NCBI GenBank assembly: GCA_016281605.1
Contig: JAEEJA010000101.1
Span: 1-63,954 of the forward strand
Direction: 5' to 3'
DNA from: Lachnospiraceae bacterium
GTDB taxonomy: Bacteria > Bacillota > Clostridia > Lachnospirales > Lachnospiraceae
Length of the DNA stretch: 63,954 nucleotides
In this document: positions 7,759-16,886 of the stretch, piece by piece
Layout of the letters: each line of letters starts with the position of its first letter
How positions within the stretch are numbered: position 1 is the stretch's first letter
Position numbers and translations under genes: made by a program
Notes under the pieces: generated by a model
Seen by the model: the letters and a program-made list of their open reading frames with translations, nothing else
Database searches by the model: none
Told to the model about the DNA's origin: nothing

Positions 7759-7787
7759 TTGACCTTTTTATAAAACTGCTTTATAAT
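7759..7787 (+). promoter_or_regulatory. cvfB promoter
   Basis: TTGACC (7759-7764), a 17-base spacer and TATAAT (7782-7787) lie 43 bases upstream of the cvfB start. This is a near-consensus vegetative promoter. Confidence 0.75.
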
Positions 7788-7830
7788 TGAGAAGTCTACC
7801 GACCTTAATTTCACAACGGAGGAATAATAA

Positions 7831-8691
7831 ATGTCAAATACTGAGTTTAATCTCGGAGAATACCAAACCCTAAAAGCTGTTAAAAAAACGGATTTTGGCT
7901 ATTTTTTAGGCAATGATGATACCGAAGCCACCATCCTGCTTCCAAAAAAAGAGTGTCCTGACACCCTTGAAACTGGAGATAATATAGAAGTTTTTATATA
8001 CAAAGATTCAGATGACAGACCTGTCGCAACTACCTTGAAACCACTTATAACACTAACCGAAGTCAAGAGACTTCGGGTTAAGCAGGTTACACGTATAGGT
8101 GCATTTTTGGACTGGGGTCTACTAAAAGATTTACTTCTGCCCTTCCATGAGCAAATTTACAAAGTATCTGAAGGTGACATGGTTTTAGTTAAGCTTTACA
8201 TCGACAAATCCGAAAGGCTCTGTGCTTCCATGCATGTCTATGACTCGCTTTCCACAAATTCACCTTACCATGAGGGTGATGAAGTAAGTGGAACAGTCTA
8301 TGAATTAAGCGATAATTTCGGTGTATTTGTTGCAATTGACGATACCTACTCTGCTCTGATACCTAAGAAAGATGTATTTGAAGAGTACCATATCAATCAA
8401 AAAATAAATGCCCGAATATCAAAGGTATTAGAAGATGGAAAGCTTACACTCGCCACCAAGAAAAAGATTCCCGAGCAGATGGCTTGTGATGCAAAGACTA
8501 TCCACGAAGCCCTCAAATCAGCTAAAAACGGATTTATACCACTTAATGATAAGAGCTCACCTGATGATATCAAGCGCACATTTCACATGAGTAAGGCTTC
8601 CTTCAAAAGAGCAATCGGAAATCTCTACAAAGCCAAGTTAATAAAAATTGAATCAGATGGAATACATCTTAGCGAAGATAAGATTCAGTAG
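7831..8691 (+). CDS. cvfB: CvfB-type S1 RNA-binding protein
   Basis: The 286-residue protein matches CvfB/YitL: N-terminal OB-type repeats (LGEYQTLKAVKKTDFGYFLG; then VKQVTRIGAFLDWGLLKDLLLP near 80-110), a third S1-like segment (GDEVSGTVYELSDNFGVFVAID near 150-171) and a C-terminal winged-helix (FHMSKASFKRAIGNLYKAKLI). CvfB in staphylococci binds RNA and affects virulence gene expression; the role in Clostridia is unknown. A GGAGGAATAATAA leader precedes the ATG. It is transcribed alone, divergent from ridA. Confidence 0.88.
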   Translation: MSNTEFNLGEYQTLKAVKKTDFGYFLGNDDTEATILLPKKECPDTLETGDNIEVFIYKDSDDRPVATTLKPLITLTEVKRLRVKQVTRIGAFLDWGLLKDLLLPFHEQIYKVSEGDMVLVKLYIDKSERLCASMHVYDSLSTNSPYHEGDEVSGTVYELSDNFGVFVAIDDTYSALIPKKDVFEEYHINQKINARISKVLEDGKLTLATKKKIPEQMACDAKTIHEALKSAKNGFIPLNDKSSPDDIKRTFHMSKASFKRAIGNLYKAKLIKIESDGIHLSEDKIQ

Positions 8692-8740
8692 GAATCTTCG
8701 TTTCGTCGACTCTGAGTTAGTCGACTTCTATATGATATAA

Positions 8741-8785
8741 AAAACCTCTCTTGGGAGATCATTTTCGATCAATCAGAGAGGTTTT
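8741..8785. terminator. Bidirectional terminator between cvfB and accA
   Basis: An 11-bp perfect stem AAAACCTCTCT (8741-8751) / AGAGAGGTTTT (8775-8785) lies between the convergent cvfB and accA, with an inner GATC...GATC pairing in the loop. A second small stem GTCGACT...AGTCGAC at about 8705-8725 lies nearer to cvfB. Confidence 0.8.
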
Positions 8786-8808
8786 ATATTACATTTATTA
8801 TTATATAT

Positions 8809-9624
8809 TTACTCAGCTTCAGTGTACTCGCCGTACTTTCTGTAACGCTGATATCTTGCCTCCAAAAGCTTCTTTTTAGAAAGCTTTGAAAGTCTTGGAA
8901 GCGCTTCCTTAAGCGCTTTGTAAATCTGATTTGTAGTATAAGTCAGATTATTTTCAAGACCATCAGGTGACTCTGTAAATATCTTGTCACATACATCATT
9001 TTTAAGAAGCTCTTTTGCATTCATCTTCATAAGCTCTGCTGCTTCATCCGCTCTGGAAGGATCCTTCCAAAGTATACTTGCAAATCCTTCAGGTGAAAGT
9101 ACTGAGAAAAGACCATTTTCAAGCATCCATATTTCATCGCTTACTGCAAGGGCAAGCGCTCCACCGGAGCCGCCTTCACCTGTAAATATTGTGATAATTG
9201 GTGTTTTAAGTCTGGACATCTCCATAAGATTTCTTGCTATAGCTTCACCCTGACCTCTTTCCTCAGCACCTAAGCCCGGATACGCTCCGGCAGTACAAAT
9301 GAAAGTGATTACAGGTCTGTTGAACTTCTCAGCCTGTTTCATAAGTCTTAAGGCCTTTCTGTAACCATCCGGATTTGGCTGTCCGAAGTTACATCTCATA
9401 TTTTCCTGAAGAGTGTGACCCTTGTTGATTCCTATTACAGTAACACTCATTCCGTTAAATGAAGCGATTCCACCCACTATTGCTTCATCATCAGCATAAT
9501 ATCTATCACCATGAAGCTCTATAAAATCTTCAAATAATTCATTTATAAACTGTCTGGTAGTTGGTCTTGTTGCTTTACGGGCAATCTTTACAGATTCCAT
9601 TGCTTCTGTTGTCTTTGCACTCAT
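8809..9624 (-). CDS. accA: Acetyl-CoA carboxylase carboxyltransferase alpha subunit
   Basis: AccA with AccD transfers carboxyl from carboxybiotin to acetyl-CoA, making malonyl-CoA for fatty acid synthesis. The 271-residue protein shows the family core: [67 protein letters not shown] and [15 protein letters not shown]. It is shorter than E. coli AccA (319 residues) because it lacks most of the N-terminal extension, as is common in Clostridia. It is last in the fab-acc operon, 28 bases after accD, and is followed by a terminator. Confidence 0.96.
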   Translation of the reverse strand: MSAKTTEAMESVKIARKATRPTTRQFINELFEDFIELHGDRYYADDEAIVGGIASFNGMSVTVIGINKGHTLQENMRCNFGQPNPDGYRKALRLMKQAEKFNRPVITFICTAGAYPGLGAEERGQGEAIARNLMEMSRLKTPIITIFTGEGGSGGALALAVSDEIWMLENGLFSVLSPEGFASILWKDPSRADEAAELMKMNAKELLKNDVCDKIFTESPDGLENNLTYTTNQIYKALKEALPRLSKLSKKKLLEARYQRYRKYGEYTEAE

Positions 9625-9652
9625 TACGCTTATCTCCTTTTATATCCTATAG

Positions 9653-10573
9653 TTATCTTTTTTGTGCGTGAAGCTTTAATATTGTTGCAAGCTCGCCTGT
9701 TAAATCTTCACGATTTACTATACGATCCACAAAACCGTGTTCAAGCTGAAATTCCGATCTCTGAAATCCTTTTGGAAGATCCTCATTAATAGTAGCTTTT
9801 ATAACACGCTGTCCCGCAAAACCTATAAGAGCCTTAGGTTCGGCGATAATTATATCACCTAACATGGCAAAACTTGCGGTAACACCACCAGTAGTAGGGT
9901 CTGTAATAACGGTTATGTAGAGGAGTCCTGCATCGTCGTGACGCGCTACTGCTTCTGACACCTTTGCCATCTGCATAAGAGATATGATACCCTCCTGCAT
10001 TCTGGCTCCGCCCGAAACAGTAAATACAATTATAGGGAGTTTTTCTTCCGTAGCTCTTTCAAATGCTCTTGTTATCTTTTCTCCGACTACAGAACCCATA
10101 CTTCCCATCATAAAGTGACTATCCATAATAGCTATTGCTGTCTCTTGTCCGCCGATAGTACACTTACCTGTTACAACTGCTTCTCTTATACCTGACTTAT
10201 CCTGAGCAGCCTCTATAACCTTATCATAATCAGGGAAATTCATAGGATTGGCACTTGAAAGACCTGCATCCCACTCAGTAAAGCTTCCCTCGTCACAGGT
10301 GATTTTGATTCTTTCTGCAGGAGACATCCTAAAGTGTGCTCCGCAACTAGGACAAAGCTTATATTTTGAAATATCTTTTTTATATATGAGATTCATACAC
10401 TTTTTACACTTTACCCAGCTGTCATCCGGAATCCCAGGTCCCTGATTCTTCTTTTTCAAAAAAGATGATTTCTTCTTTGATGATCCTGACCCTGTTTTTA
10501 TATCTTGCACATCACCTAATTCTACGTAATTCTTAGAAAAAACATTTAACTTTTTCACATTTGGAAACTTCAT
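9653..10573 (-). CDS. accD: Acetyl-CoA carboxylase carboxyltransferase beta subunit
   Basis: This is the zinc-binding partner of AccA. Four cysteines in CKKC and CPSC (near 56-77) form the zinc ribbon; the carboxyltransferase core follows ([34 protein letters not shown], then [18 protein letters not shown]). The start at 10573 is preceded by a GGAGGATTATAGGAAA leader. An in-frame ATG at 10591 has its own GGAGG fused to it (ATGGAGG) but nothing upstream, so it is less likely. It lies between fabZ and accA. Neither accB nor accC is in this operon. Confidence 0.95.
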   Translation of the reverse strand: MKFPNVKKLNVFSKNYVELGDVQDIKTGSGSSKKKSSFLKKKNQGPGIPDDSWVKCKKCMNLIYKKDISKYKLCPSCGAHFRMSPAERIKITCDEGSFTEWDAGLSSANPMNFPDYDKVIEAAQDKSGIREAVVTGKCTIGGQETAIAIMDSHFMMGSMGSVVGEKITRAFERATEEKLPIIVFTVSGGARMQEGIISLMQMAKVSEAVARHDDAGLLYITVITDPTTGGVTASFAMLGDIIIAEPKALIGFAGQRVIKATINEDLPKGFQRSEFQLEHGFVDRIVNREDLTGELATILKLHAQKR

Positions 10574-10610
10574 TTTCCTATAATCCTCCATGAAATATGC
10601 GCTGTTTTCT

Positions 10611-11039
10611 TTATTTTCCTATGATAAATATAAACTCAGCACTGCAGGCAACCTCATCTCCTACGTATGCCTTTCCTGTACCGGTTCCGATATTCTTCTT
10701 AAGCTTATCGATACTAACTTCAAGTCTGAGTGTATCTCCGGGAGTTACCATCTTCTTAAACTTTACATTATTTATACCACCAAAGTAAGCTGTTTTTCCT
10801 TTAAATTCTTCCTTTGAAAGTATTGAAACCGCTCCCGCCTGAGCCATAGCTTCGACTATAAGTACACCGGGCATAACCGGTTCTCCCGGAAAATGTCCCA
10901 CAAAGTGTGGCTCGTTCATCGATACATTTTTTATAGCTGTACAACTCTCTCCCGGAACCATATCCGTAACCCTGTCAATAAGTAAAAATGGGGGTCTGTG
11001 AGGAATTATATTCATAATTTCTTTAATATCCAATTCCAT
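10611..11039 (-). CDS. fabZ: 3-hydroxyacyl-ACP dehydratase FabZ
   Basis: FabZ removes water from 3-hydroxyacyl-ACP in the elongation cycle. The 142-residue hotdog-fold protein carries the [14 protein letters not shown] start, catalytic His49 in [15 protein letters not shown] and Glu63 in [12 protein letters not shown]. No FabA is seen here, so FabZ is the expected general dehydratase. It lies 33 bases downstream of fabF. Confidence 0.96.
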   Translation of the reverse strand: MELDIKEIMNIIPHRPPFLLIDRVTDMVPGESCTAIKNVSMNEPHFVGHFPGEPVMPGVLIVEAMAQAGAVSILSKEEFKGKTAYFGGINNVKFKKMVTPGDTLRLEVSIDKLKKNIGTGTGKAYVGDEVACSAEFIFIIGK

Positions 11040-11072
11040 ATCTATTCTCCTTGAGTAAAGCTTTTAGGTCAA

Positions 11073-12314
11073 TTACTCTGCAAACTTTTTAATACAAATA
11101 ACTGCGTTGTGTCCACCAAATCCAAATGAATTAGAAAGTGCATACTCTACCTCTGCCTTACGTCCCTCATTTGGAATATAATCAAGATCGCACTCAGGAT
11201 CCGGTGTCTCATAATTGATTGTAGGTGGAAGGAAGCCCTCTTCTATCGCCTTTGTAGCTATGATAGCTTCAACCGCACCTGCAGCACCCAGCATATGTCC
11301 TGTCATAGACTTTGTTGAACTTACAGGTATTTTCTTTGCGAAGTTACCCATAACAGTATGGATAGCCTTAGACTCACCCTCATCATTTGCATGTGTAGAT
11401 GTACCGTGAGCATTGATATAACCAACCTGCTCAGGTGTGATTCCTGCCTCTTCCATAGCTAACTGCATAGCCTTCGCAGCACCCTCTCCATCAGGAAGCG
11501 GAGCTGTCATGTGATAAGCATCCTCGGTTGAACCATAACCAACTATTTCTCCGATAATCTTAGCACCTCTCTTCTTTGCATGCTCATATTCCTCTAATAC
11601 GAGCACTCCTGCACCATCTGACATAACGAATCCGTCACGATTCTTATCAAACGGCTTACAAGCTGTTTTAGGATCGTCTGAATTAGTAAGAGCTGTAAGA
11701 TTTACAAATCCAGCCATTCCAAGCTCGCAGATAGAAGCCTCAGTTCCTCCTGCAAGTACTACATCGCTGTAGCCATGCTTTATCTCTCTAAATGCATCGC
11801 CCACGGAATGTGTTCCGGATGCACATGCAGTAGTTACATTTTTACATACGCCCTTCATACCGTAACGAATAGCAATACTGGCAGATGCCATATTGGCAAC
11901 AATCATAGGAATAAAAAATGGTGATACTCTCTTTGGTCCCTTTTCAAAACAGGTTTTAGCCTGCTTCTCAATATTTACGAAACCACCGATACCCGAGCTT
12001 ACGATAACACCTACTCTGTAAGGATCTTCATTCTCCATCTTAAGTCCACTCTGCTCTACAGCCTGAGTTGCAGCTGCAACAGCGAGAACAGAAAACATAT
12101 CCATACGCTTAAGCTCTTTTTTATCGAAATACTCTTCCGGGTTAAAATCATCACGAATTTCTCCGTCAACATTACACTTAAGATTAGAAGCGTCAAACTT
12201 CTTGATAAGTCCTATACCGCTCACTCCGTTCTTTACGCTTTCCCATGTTTCTTCCGCATTGTTTCCAACAGGTGTTACTGCTCCCATACCTGTTATGACA
12301 ACTCTTTTACTCAT
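11073..12314 (-). CDS. fabF: 3-oxoacyl-ACP synthase II FabF
   Basis: FabF condenses malonyl-ACP with acyl-ACP. The 413-residue protein starts [17 protein letters not shown] and has the catalytic triad Cys164 ([10 protein letters not shown]), His303 ([11 protein letters not shown]) and His340 ([10 protein letters not shown]), nearly the E. coli numbering. I set the start at 12314, where GGAGGATTAGTT precedes ATG; an upstream extension of 33 codons would overlap fabG and has no similarity. Ninety bases separate it from fabG. Confidence 0.97.
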   Translation of the reverse strand: MSKRVVITGMGAVTPVGNNAEETWESVKNGVSGIGLIKKFDASNLKCNVDGEIRDDFNPEEYFDKKELKRMDMFSVLAVAAATQAVEQSGLKMENEDPYRVGVIVSSGIGGFVNIEKQAKTCFEKGPKRVSPFFIPMIVANMASASIAIRYGMKGVCKNVTTACASGTHSVGDAFREIKHGYSDVVLAGGTEASICELGMAGFVNLTALTNSDDPKTACKPFDKNRDGFVMSDGAGVLVLEEYEHAKKRGAKIIGEIVGYGSTEDAYHMTAPLPDGEGAAKAMQLAMEEAGITPEQVGYINAHGTSTHANDEGESKAIHTVMGNFAKKIPVSSTKSMTGHMLGAAGAVEAIIATKAIEEGFLPPTINYETPDPECDLDYIPNEGRKAEVEYALSNSFGFGGHNAVICIKKFAE

Positions 12315-12403
12315 AACTAATCCTCCGCAATTTGTTTTGTCGTGCCCCGCACCTGCACATATACTTAAAGGTGGGGTTATCTTCCATCGGGTTAATATTT
12401 CTA

Positions 12404-13132
12404 TCAGATGCACATACCGCCATCTACGTTTAATACCTGTCCTGTAATATAATTCTGCTTTGCTAAAAATACGCAGGCAGTCGCAACATCTTCCGGCTTT
12501 CCTCCACGTCCCATAGGTATGGAGCCAAAGATAGCCTCTTTCTGCTCATCTGTAAGAACCGCTGTCATGTCGGTCTCTATAAATCCAGGCGCAATAGCAT
12601 TTACAGATATATTTCTGCTTGCAAGCTCCTTAGCTGCAGACTTTGTCATACCGATAACGCCTGCCTTTGAAGCAGCGTAATTTACCTGTCCTGCATTTCC
12701 CATGATTCCAACTACAGAAGCCATATTGATTATAGCTCCGCTTTTCTGCTTAAGCATAAGCTTGCTTGCAAACTTAATCATGTTAAATGTACCCTTAAGA
12801 TTGGTATCAATTACAGCATCAAAATCCTCTTCCTTCATACCAAGTAGAAGGTTATCCCTTGTGATACCCGCATTGTTTACAAGTACATCAACTGTACCAA
12901 ACTGCTTCTTTGCCTGATTTATAAAGTCCTTTGCAAAAGAGAAATCGCTTACATCTCCCTGCAAGGAAAGCACTTCCACGCCTTGCTCCTTTATCTCTGC
13001 GATAGTAGCGTCAGGCTCTGTACTGTGATAATTAAGAACTATATTACAGCCTTCCTTTGCGAATGCAACGGCAATAGCCTTTCCTATTCCCTTAGCTGCA
13101 CCTGTAACTACAACTGTTTTTCCTTTTAACAT
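12404..13132 (-). CDS. fabG: 3-oxoacyl-ACP reductase FabG
   Basis: This NADPH-dependent short-chain dehydrogenase reduces 3-oxoacyl-ACP. The 242-residue protein begins [19 protein letters not shown] (glycine-rich cofactor loop) and carries the [14 protein letters not shown] segment, the Ser in INMASVVG and the YAASK catalytic pair. The start at 13132 has GGAG six bases upstream; an in-frame ATG at 13156 overlaps the fabD stop as TAATG, so coupled initiation there is possible. The usual length is 244-247 residues. Confidence 0.96.
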   Translation of the reverse strand: MLKGKTVVVTGAAKGIGKAIAVAFAKEGCNIVLNYHSTEPDATIAEIKEQGVEVLSLQGDVSDFSFAKDFINQAKKQFGTVDVLVNNAGITRDNLLLGMKEEDFDAVIDTNLKGTFNMIKFASKLMLKQKSGAIINMASVVGIMGNAGQVNYAASKAGVIGMTKSAAKELASRNISVNAIAPGFIETDMTAVLTDEQKEAIFGSIPMGRGGKPEDVATACVFLAKQNYITGQVLNVDGGMCI

Positions 13133-13155
13133 AATTAACTCCATTTCCTGATTCA

Positions 13156-14097
13156 TTAGGCCGATTCATTTAACTTCTCGACAGTTTTGTTAAGAGTTGC
13201 AACATCCTCGACATTCATAATCTTCTTGCCCTTGAGAGTTCTCTTTACGAAACCTGAAAGAGCCTTACCCGGACCTATCTCGATAAAGGCATCAGCTCCG
13301 GCGCTATCCATATTTCTTACTATATCTTCCCATCTTACCGGACTTATAACCTGTTTTGTAAGTATAGGAACTATATCATCCTTTGATCCAATTATCTGTG
13401 CATTAAGATTTGTATACACAGGAATTTTCATATCATTTATAGTCATCTTCTGAAGCTCTACTGCAAGCTTATCCGATGCACTCTGTAAGAGCTCAGTGTG
13501 AAATGGACCGCTAACCTTAAGCTTAACGACCATCTTTGCTCCCTTTTCCTTGAGAAGCTCTGCTGCTTTTGCTGCTGCTCCAGTCTCTCCTGCTATAGCA
13601 ATCTGACCCGGGCAATTATAGTTTGCCGGGATTACATAGCCCTCTCCGGAATCCATAACACTCTTGCAAACCTCCTCAATTACTGAGGTTTCAAGACCGA
13701 TAATCGCATACATGGCACCCTGTCCTGCAGGAACTGCCTCTGCCATAAACTTTCCTCTCTTCTGGACAAGGCCTACAGCCTCCTCAAAGGAAAATGCTTC
13801 GCTTGCCACAAGCGCACTATACTCACCAAGACTTAATCCTGCCGTCATATCAGCACGGATTCCCTGCTCCTTAAGAGCCTTCATAGCTGCTATTGACATG
13901 GTAAGTATGGCAGGCTGAGCGAATTCTGTATTACCAAGCTTTTCTTCATCATTAAAGCAGATATCCTTTATAGAATATCCGAGCACTTCATCTGCTCTGT
14001 CAAATATTTCTTTGGCCTCTCTGAAATTATTATATAAATCCTTGCCCATACCTGCGTACTGGGCACCCTGGCCACTAAACATAAATACTATATTCAT
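13156..14097 (-). CDS. fabD: Malonyl-CoA:ACP transacylase FabD
   Basis: FabD loads malonate from CoA onto ACP. The 313-residue protein has the FMFSGQGAQYAGMGKDL start, nucleophile Ser89 in AGLSLGEYSALVAS and the catalytic His in VSGPFHTELLQ. It ends with a TAATG overlap with the possible first fabG start. A GAGAGG site precedes the ATG. Confidence 0.96.
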   Translation of the reverse strand: MNIVFMFSGQGAQYAGMGKDLYNNFREAKEIFDRADEVLGYSIKDICFNDEEKLGNTEFAQPAILTMSIAAMKALKEQGIRADMTAGLSLGEYSALVASEAFSFEEAVGLVQKRGKFMAEAVPAGQGAMYAIIGLETSVIEEVCKSVMDSGEGYVIPANYNCPGQIAIAGETGAAAKAAELLKEKGAKMVVKLKVSGPFHTELLQSASDKLAVELQKMTINDMKIPVYTNLNAQIIGSKDDIVPILTKQVISPVRWEDIVRNMDSAGADAFIEIGPGKALSGFVKRTLKGKKIMNVEDVATLNKTVEKLNESA

Positions 14098-14143
14098 ACT
14101 TTACCTCTCACTATCCCCTAACATAAAGTAAAAGCCGGACATG

Positions 14144-14162
14144 CGTGAAAATCCCCTTCACG
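14144..14162 (-). other. Small hairpin between acpP and fabD
   Basis: CGTGAA (14144-14149) pairs with TTCACG (14157-14162) in the 95-base gap downstream of acpP. It has no T-run; it may modulate message stability so that acpP is made in excess over fabD, which is an inference. Confidence 0.35.
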
Positions 14163-14192
14163 TATGACCAGCCTCCTTTAAATGCAAGGAAA

Positions 14193-14420
14193 TTATCTAC
14201 TCTTTTCTACAATCTCTACAGCATCCTTAACTGTTACGATAGAATTAGGATCTTCGATACTAATATCAAATTCATCCTCAATATCATTAATGATCTGGAA
14301 AAGATCAAGAGAATCTGCATCTAAATCGTCCTTAACATTTGTTTCTAAAGTAATCTCACTCTCATCTTTACCTGTCTGCTCTGCGATGATTTCCTGAATT
14401 TTCTCAAAAATTTCTTCCAT
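14193..14420 (-). CDS. acpP: Acyl carrier protein
   Basis: This 75-residue acidic carrier protein holds growing acyl chains on a phosphopantetheine arm attached to Ser37 in the DADSLDLFQII motif. The length and the four-helix composition are typical. A GGAGG site precedes the ATG. It lies 153 bases downstream of fabH and 95 bases upstream of fabD. Confidence 0.97.
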   Translation of the reverse strand: MEEIFEKIQEIIAEQTGKDESEITLETNVKDDLDADSLDLFQIINDIEDEFDISIEDPNSIVTVKDAVEIVEKSR

Positions 14421-14536
14421 TATTTTATTCCTCCTAAATGATAATAAATAAGATATTCTTGAAGATGTTGTTTTATTCTACCTTCTATATGTTTAATCTC
14501 ATACAACGGCAGTTATATGAAAACAACACGCGTATA

Positions 14537-14565
14537 GTTTACATTAAAACTTATATTATGTAAAC
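14537..14565. promoter_or_regulatory. GTTTACAT-N13-ATGTAAAC palindrome upstream of acpP
   Basis: Perfect 8-bp arms (14537-14544 and 14558-14565) lie between fabH and acpP. There is no T-run, so an operator for a fatty-acid regulator or an mRNA processing hairpin is more likely than a terminator. It does not match the FapR or FabT boxes I know. Confidence 0.4.
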
Positions 14566-14573
14566 CACTTTTT

Positions 14574-15551
14574 TTACCACTCTACCAATATAGTTCCCCA
14601 GCTGAGTCCGCCACCAAATCCTGACAGAATTATTTTGTCTCCTTTATTAAGCAATCCATTATCATCCATCTCCTTTAAGGCAACCGGAATGCTGGCTGAA
14701 GAAGTATTACCATATCTTTCAATATTCATGTAAAACTTATCCATGTCAACCTTTAGTTTTTTTGCAACAACTTCTATAATACGTGTATTGGCCTGATGTG
14801 GCACAAAGAACTTAATGTCATCCATGGTAAGACCTGCTGACTCCACTACATTGCATATACTTTCCTTAAGTTTTGTTGTAGCGAATTTAAAGACTTCTCT
14901 TCCATCCATAAAAATACTAGTATCGTCCTGTGTAAACTTTGGCATACCATTGAAGCAATTGGCTGTAGGAAGTTTACCGTTTCCAAGCACTTCCCAATCT
15001 TCTCCCTTGCTTCCGAGTTCTTCTTTTATTATACCTCTGTCTTCAGACGCACGCATTATAACAGCTCCCGCTGCATCTCCAAAAAGCACACATGTAGTTC
15101 TGTCTTCCCAATTGGTGAATTTAGAGAGTACCTCTGAGGCTATAACAAGCACAGTCTTTGCAGCTGATGCTCGTATGTACTTATCTGCAACAGAAACAGC
15201 AAATATAAAGCCTGCGCAAGCAGCAGAAACATCCATGCATGAGGCATTTACAGCACCGATTTCCTTCTGTACCATGCATCCAACCGTTGGAGTAAGGTAA
15301 TCCGGAGAGCAAGTAGATACAACTATCATATCTATTTCCTTTGGATCAATTCCTGCTTTCCCGATAGCTTCCTTCGCAGCCTCTGCGGCCAGAGTAGCAC
15401 CGGTTTCATCCATTACTACGTGTCTCTCTTTTATACCTGTACGGGTGTAAATCCACTCATCACTGGTATCTACGATTTTCTCCAAATCAAAGTTAGTAAC
15501 TGTTTTCTTCGGGATACCCGCTCCTGTTGCTATTATTTCAGATTTTATCAT
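14574..15551 (-). CDS. fabH: 3-oxoacyl-ACP synthase III FabH
   Basis: FabH starts fatty acid synthesis by condensing a short acyl-CoA with malonyl-ACP. The 325-residue protein has the catalytic triad Cys112 (SAACAGFIFAV), His252 (FFVPHQANTRI) and Asn282 (GNTSSASIPVAL). The C-terminal SGFGGGLSWGTILVEW is typical. It is second in the operon after fabV (79-base gap). Confidence 0.97.
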   Translation of the reverse strand: MIKSEIIATGAGIPKKTVTNFDLEKIVDTSDEWIYTRTGIKERHVVMDETGATLAAEAAKEAIGKAGIDPKEIDMIVVSTCSPDYLTPTVGCMVQKEIGAVNASCMDVSAACAGFIFAVSVADKYIRASAAKTVLVIASEVLSKFTNWEDRTTCVLFGDAAGAVIMRASEDRGIIKEELGSKGEDWEVLGNGKLPTANCFNGMPKFTQDDTSIFMDGREVFKFATTKLKESICNVVESAGLTMDDIKFFVPHQANTRIIEVVAKKLKVDMDKFYMNIERYGNTSSASIPVALKEMDDNGLLNKGDKIILSGFGGGLSWGTILVEW

Positions 15552-15630
15552 CTTTTCAAATACTCTTTTCTTATTATTATGTATTATTATATTTAATGTT
15601 TATAATTTAGCTGTAAAATCAATGCTCGCT

Positions 15631-16821
15631 TCAAACCTCAACAAGGCCGTCTATCTCAACATGTATGTCAACGTCCTCGTCATAATCGACATTATCAATA
15701 CCAAAACCAAAAATCTTAAAGAAGTCTTCCCAGTATCCGTCAATATCTGCAATTGTCTTGATATTATCTGTATTAACCTTATCCCAGAGCTCTGAAACCG
15801 CAGATTGGATTCTATCTTCCATCTCGTAATCATCCACTCTTATAAGTCTGTTTTCATCAGTTACAGGTCCACTCTCATTAAGAAGCTTGTCGTGTATCAT
15901 GCGATACATCTGCTCTACAGTTCCCTCATGATTTCCTGCTTCCTTCATAACCTTGAAAAGAAGTGATATATAAAGCGGAACAATAGGAATAGCTGCGCTA
16001 GCCTGTGTAACCACAGCCTTGTTAACTGAAACAAATGCATTTAATCCGTTATACTGTCCGTTCATTATATCTGCTGTCTTATAAAGATCCTTCTTTGCCT
16101 GACCGATAGAGCCTTCCTTGTATATTGCGTGAGTAATAACCGGTCCGATATATGAGTAAGCCACTGTATATGCGTTCGGTGCTAAAACTCCTGCGCTATC
16201 AAGTGCTTCTATCCAGTCCTTCCAATCCTCTCCACCCATAACCTTTATGGTAGAGGCGATTTCTTCCTCTGTTGCAGGGTCAATAGTCACATCTGTAACC
16301 TCATTGTTTCTTAAATCAACAGTTCGGTTTGTGTAAGGCTCTCCCACTGTTTTTAATACTGATGAGTAGGTAGTACCGTCAGCAGTTGTCCTTCTCGGAG
16401 CAGCTATACTGTATATAATAAGGTCAACCTGTCCCATATCCTCTTTAATTATCTTTATGGCCTCATCTTTAACTGCCCTTGAGTATGCATCTCCGTTTAT
16501 AGTCTTTGCATAAAGACCATCCTCGTGAGCTATCTTTTCAAATGCTGCTGTATTGTACCAGCCTGCTGTAGCAGTTCTCTTCTCGCCCTTTGCTTTTTTA
16601 TCAAATATAACACCCAGTGTTTTAGCTCCGCATGAGTAAGCTGCTGCAATTCTGCTTGAAAGACCATAACCCATGGATGCGCCGATAATAAGGGCATTTT
16701 TCACCTTTCCTGTCTTAGGCATACTCTTAACGTACTCTATCTGATTTTTAACATCTGCACCACATCCCTTTGGATGAGCTGTTGCACATATAAATCCTTT
16801 TGATTTTGGTGTAACTATCAT
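15631..16821 (-). CDS. fabV: Trans-2-enoyl-ACP/CoA reductase FabV
   Basis: FabV reduces trans-2-enoyl-ACP (or -CoA) with NADH. The 396-residue protein has the family N-terminus (MIVTPKSKGFICATAHPKGC), a nucleotide loop IIGASMGYGLSSRIA near 45-59, and the signature Tyr234-x8-Lys243 (THAIYKEGSIGQAKK), the long spacing that separates FabV/TER from FabI. No fabK or fabI is in the operon, so FabV is the likely enoyl reductase of this pathway. A butyrate-type TER role on crotonyl-CoA is possible, but the operon favours fatty acid synthesis. GGGAGG precedes the ATG. Confidence 0.93.
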   Translation of the reverse strand: MIVTPKSKGFICATAHPKGCGADVKNQIEYVKSMPKTGKVKNALIIGASMGYGLSSRIAAAYSCGAKTLGVIFDKKAKGEKRTATAGWYNTAAFEKIAHEDGLYAKTINGDAYSRAVKDEAIKIIKEDMGQVDLIIYSIAAPRRTTADGTTYSSVLKTVGEPYTNRTVDLRNNEVTDVTIDPATEEEIASTIKVMGGEDWKDWIEALDSAGVLAPNAYTVAYSYIGPVITHAIYKEGSIGQAKKDLYKTADIMNGQYNGLNAFVSVNKAVVTQASAAIPIVPLYISLLFKVMKEAGNHEGTVEQMYRMIHDKLLNESGPVTDENRLIRVDDYEMEDRIQSAVSELWDKVNTDNIKTIADIDGYWEDFFKIFGFGIDNVDYDEDVDIHVEIDGLVEV

Positions 16822-16857
16822 AATGAAGTTTATCCTCCCTTAAGTATTTCCTGTTGC

Positions 16858-16886
16858 ATTATAACTATGAAACCTATTCTTGTAAA
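16858..16886 (-). promoter_or_regulatory. Promoter of the fabV-accA operon
   Basis: On the minus strand the -35 box is TTTACA (16886-16881), the spacer is 17 bases and the -10 box is TATAAT (16863-16858). The -35 box lies inside the last codons of the upstream transporter gene. It is 37 bases before the fabV start. Confidence 0.7.
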
